From GCA-1730015 sp964583825 (lineage in GTDB: Bacteria; Pseudomonadota; Gammaproteobacteria; Granulosicoccales; Granulosicoccaceae): a DNA stretch of 64,000 nt. This document shows, piece after piece, positions 62,969 through 64,000 of the stretch (its first letter is position 1; each line of letters begins with the position of its first letter). The position numbers and the translations under genes are program-made. The stretch lies in NCBI GenBank assembly GCA_964583825.1, contig CAZOXM010000004.1, positions 40,092 to 104,091 of the forward strand. Direction: 5' to 3'. The notes under the pieces are model-generated. The model saw only the letters and a program-made list of their open reading frames with translations, ran no database searches and was not told where the DNA came from.

Positions 62969-63541
62969 ATGAAAAGATGCAGCTGGTGCGAGAAGAGTGA
63001 AATCGATCAACACTATCACGATACCGAGTGGGGCGTACCGGTATACGATGATCGACTTTTATTCGAAATGCTAATCCTTGAAGGGGCACAAGCCGGCGTG
63101 AGCTGGCATGTAGTGCTCCAGAAGCGCGCGCGCTATAAGAAAGTGTTTGCCGATTTCGACGCAACCCGATTGGTTAAGTTTACGGACAAGCAGCTGGAAA
63201 AACGCCTGCAGGACCCCGGCATTATTCGCAATCGGCTCAAAGTGTTTTCAGTCAGAACGAATGCCGCCGCCGCACTGGAGGTAGCGTCTGAGTTCGGAAG
63301 CTTTAGCGACTATATTTGGCAGTTTACCGACGGCAGGCCAAGGGATAATAAACGAAAGAAGATAACCGACGTGCCATCGAAAACTGCAGAAAGCGATGCG
63401 ATGAGCAAAGATCTCAAAAAGCGGGGGTTCAAGTTTGTGGGATCCACTATCTGCTATGCGTATATGCAGGGCATCGGCATGGTGAATGATCACGTAGCCG
63501 AATGTTTCAGGTATCGGGAAATCCGCAACGGCAACTATTGA
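62969..63541 (+). CDS. tag: DNA-3-methyladenine glycosylase I
   Basis: 190 residues, full length. Zinc ligands are Cys4, His17 (HYHDTEWG region), and the C-terminal His/Cys in DHVAECFRY. Conserved Tag motifs are CSWCEKSE, YHDTEWGVPVYDD and the helix-hairpin-helix region around RNRLKVFSVRTNA, with KFVGSTICYAYMQGIGMVNDH. It excises 3-methyladenine in base-excision repair. Confidence 0.95.
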   Translation: MKRCSWCEKSEIDQHYHDTEWGVPVYDDRLLFEMLILEGAQAGVSWHVVLQKRARYKKVFADFDATRLVKFTDKQLEKRLQDPGIIRNRLKVFSVRTNAAAALEVASEFGSFSDYIWQFTDGRPRDNKRKKITDVPSKTAESDAMSKDLKKRGFKFVGSTICYAYMQGIGMVNDHVAECFRYREIRNGNY

Positions 63542-63635
63542 ACCGTACCTGCCGACTAATATCTGCAATCGACGCAGCGCCTTTCAAGTCATTTGGCACA
63601 ACAGGTTGCAGCACACTAGAAAGCCTGTAGCTTTC

Positions 63636-64000
63636 CTACTGGTAGCGACTCATGATCAGCGATGCGTTGGTGCCGCCAAAACCAAAGCTGTTGGACATAA
63701 CCGTATCCAGTTTCGCGTCGACAATGGTGTCACGCACGATATCAATATCACCCGCTTCCGGATCGAGGCTTTCAATGTTGGCAGAGGCTGTAATAAATCC
63801 ATGCTTCATCATCAACAGACAATAGATCGCCTCCTGAACACCCGCCGCACCGAGCGAGTGGCCTGACAATGACTTGGTCGAGCTGATTTTCGGCGTTTCA
63901 CTGCCAAACACTTCAGTGATTGCCTTTAACTCGGTAACATCGCCTGCCGGCGTGCTGGTGCCGTGGGCATTCAGGTAATCCACTGGCTGTTCTATAGACT
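63636..64000 (-). CDS. fabB: 3-oxoacyl-[acyl-carrier-protein] synthase I, C-terminal part
   Basis: Partial: the frame is open to the window edge at 64000, so the N-terminus lies outside. About 121 residues are present. They include the two active-site histidines in DYLNAHGTSTPAGD and LSGHSLGAAGVQEAIY, and the closing SNSFGFGGTNASLIM. These match FabB, the beta-ketoacyl-ACP synthase needed for unsaturated fatty acid elongation. It converges with tag across 94 bases. Confidence 0.95.
   Translation of the reverse strand, partial: SIEQPVDYLNAHGTSTPAGDVTELKAITEVFGSETPKISSTKSLSGHSLGAAGVQEAIYCLLMMKHGFITASANIESLDPEAGDIDIVRDTIVDAKLDTVMSNSFGFGGTNASLIMSRYQ

Noticed and set aside
63619..63635. Small inverted repeat GAAAGC/GCTTTC in the tag-fabB convergent gap
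   Set aside because: Six-base stem with no T-run; too weak to call a terminator.

Overview
The window looks like chromosomal DNA of a free-living, aerobic, moderately GC-rich gammaproteobacterium, probably marine or soil-dwelling. This rests on FabB, PriA, HrpA, Tag, HemH and DUF2288 proteins of gammaproteobacterial type, Fe-superoxide dismutase, a NAD-linked molybdenum formate dehydrogenase and several SBP-dependent transporters. I cannot name the genus. No rRNA, tRNA, CRISPR array, prophage or intact insertion sequence was recognised. One small non-coding transposable relic (MITE-like) sits at 44148-44294.

Layout. 1-7 kb: a run of 14 C, a GGDEF/EAL signalling protein, an M20 dipeptidase, a calcium-repeat/peptidoglycan-binding lipoprotein with a HEAT-repeat partner, and a YHS protein closed by a terminator. 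7-13 kb (minus): a peptide/nickel-type ABC transporter in the unusual order ATPase-ATPase-SBP-permease-permease, divergent from an M20D amidohydrolase. 14-22 kb: ChaC-like protein and sodB, then a dispersed molybdenum block: modC and a lone coxM (minus), modB and a NUDIX gene (plus), modA and a MoeA-like/MocA fusion (minus). 22-35 kb: a PanE-like reductase, an unrecognised P-loop protein, a tripartite TctCBA transporter, and an oxalate-catabolic operon (GntR regulator, oxc, frc, a stand-alone 10-formyl-THF-hydrolase-type formyltransferase, fhs). 35-38 kb: sucCD and a secreted ATP-dependent DNA ligase (LigE type). 38-44 kb: formate dehydrogenase fdsA plus an fdsG-fdsB fusion and a LysR regulator. 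44-48 kb: quinone oxidoreductase and a divergent otnK-otnC-otnI acid-sugar operon. 48-64 kb: NUDIX, hrpA, SPOR protein, priA, hemH, a WecG/TagA glycosyltransferase, an Ldh2-type dehydrogenase, an Alg14-Alg13 fusion glycosyltransferase, an S41 protease, DUF2288, tag, and the 3' end of fabB at the window edge.

How the genes may work together. Oxalyl-CoA made by Frc is decarboxylated by Oxc to formyl-CoA. Formate leaves the cycle either to CO2 and NADH through the Mo-dependent Fds enzyme or to 10-formyl-THF through Fhs. The molybdate transporter and Mo-cofactor genes fit the need for Mo enzymes. The formyltransferase inside the operon and the nearby PanE-like reductase suggest two further, untested branches: formyl-CoA to folate, and oxalyl-CoA to glyoxylate. 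The most novel-looking single protein is the P-loop protein at 23212-24966, downstream of tctA.
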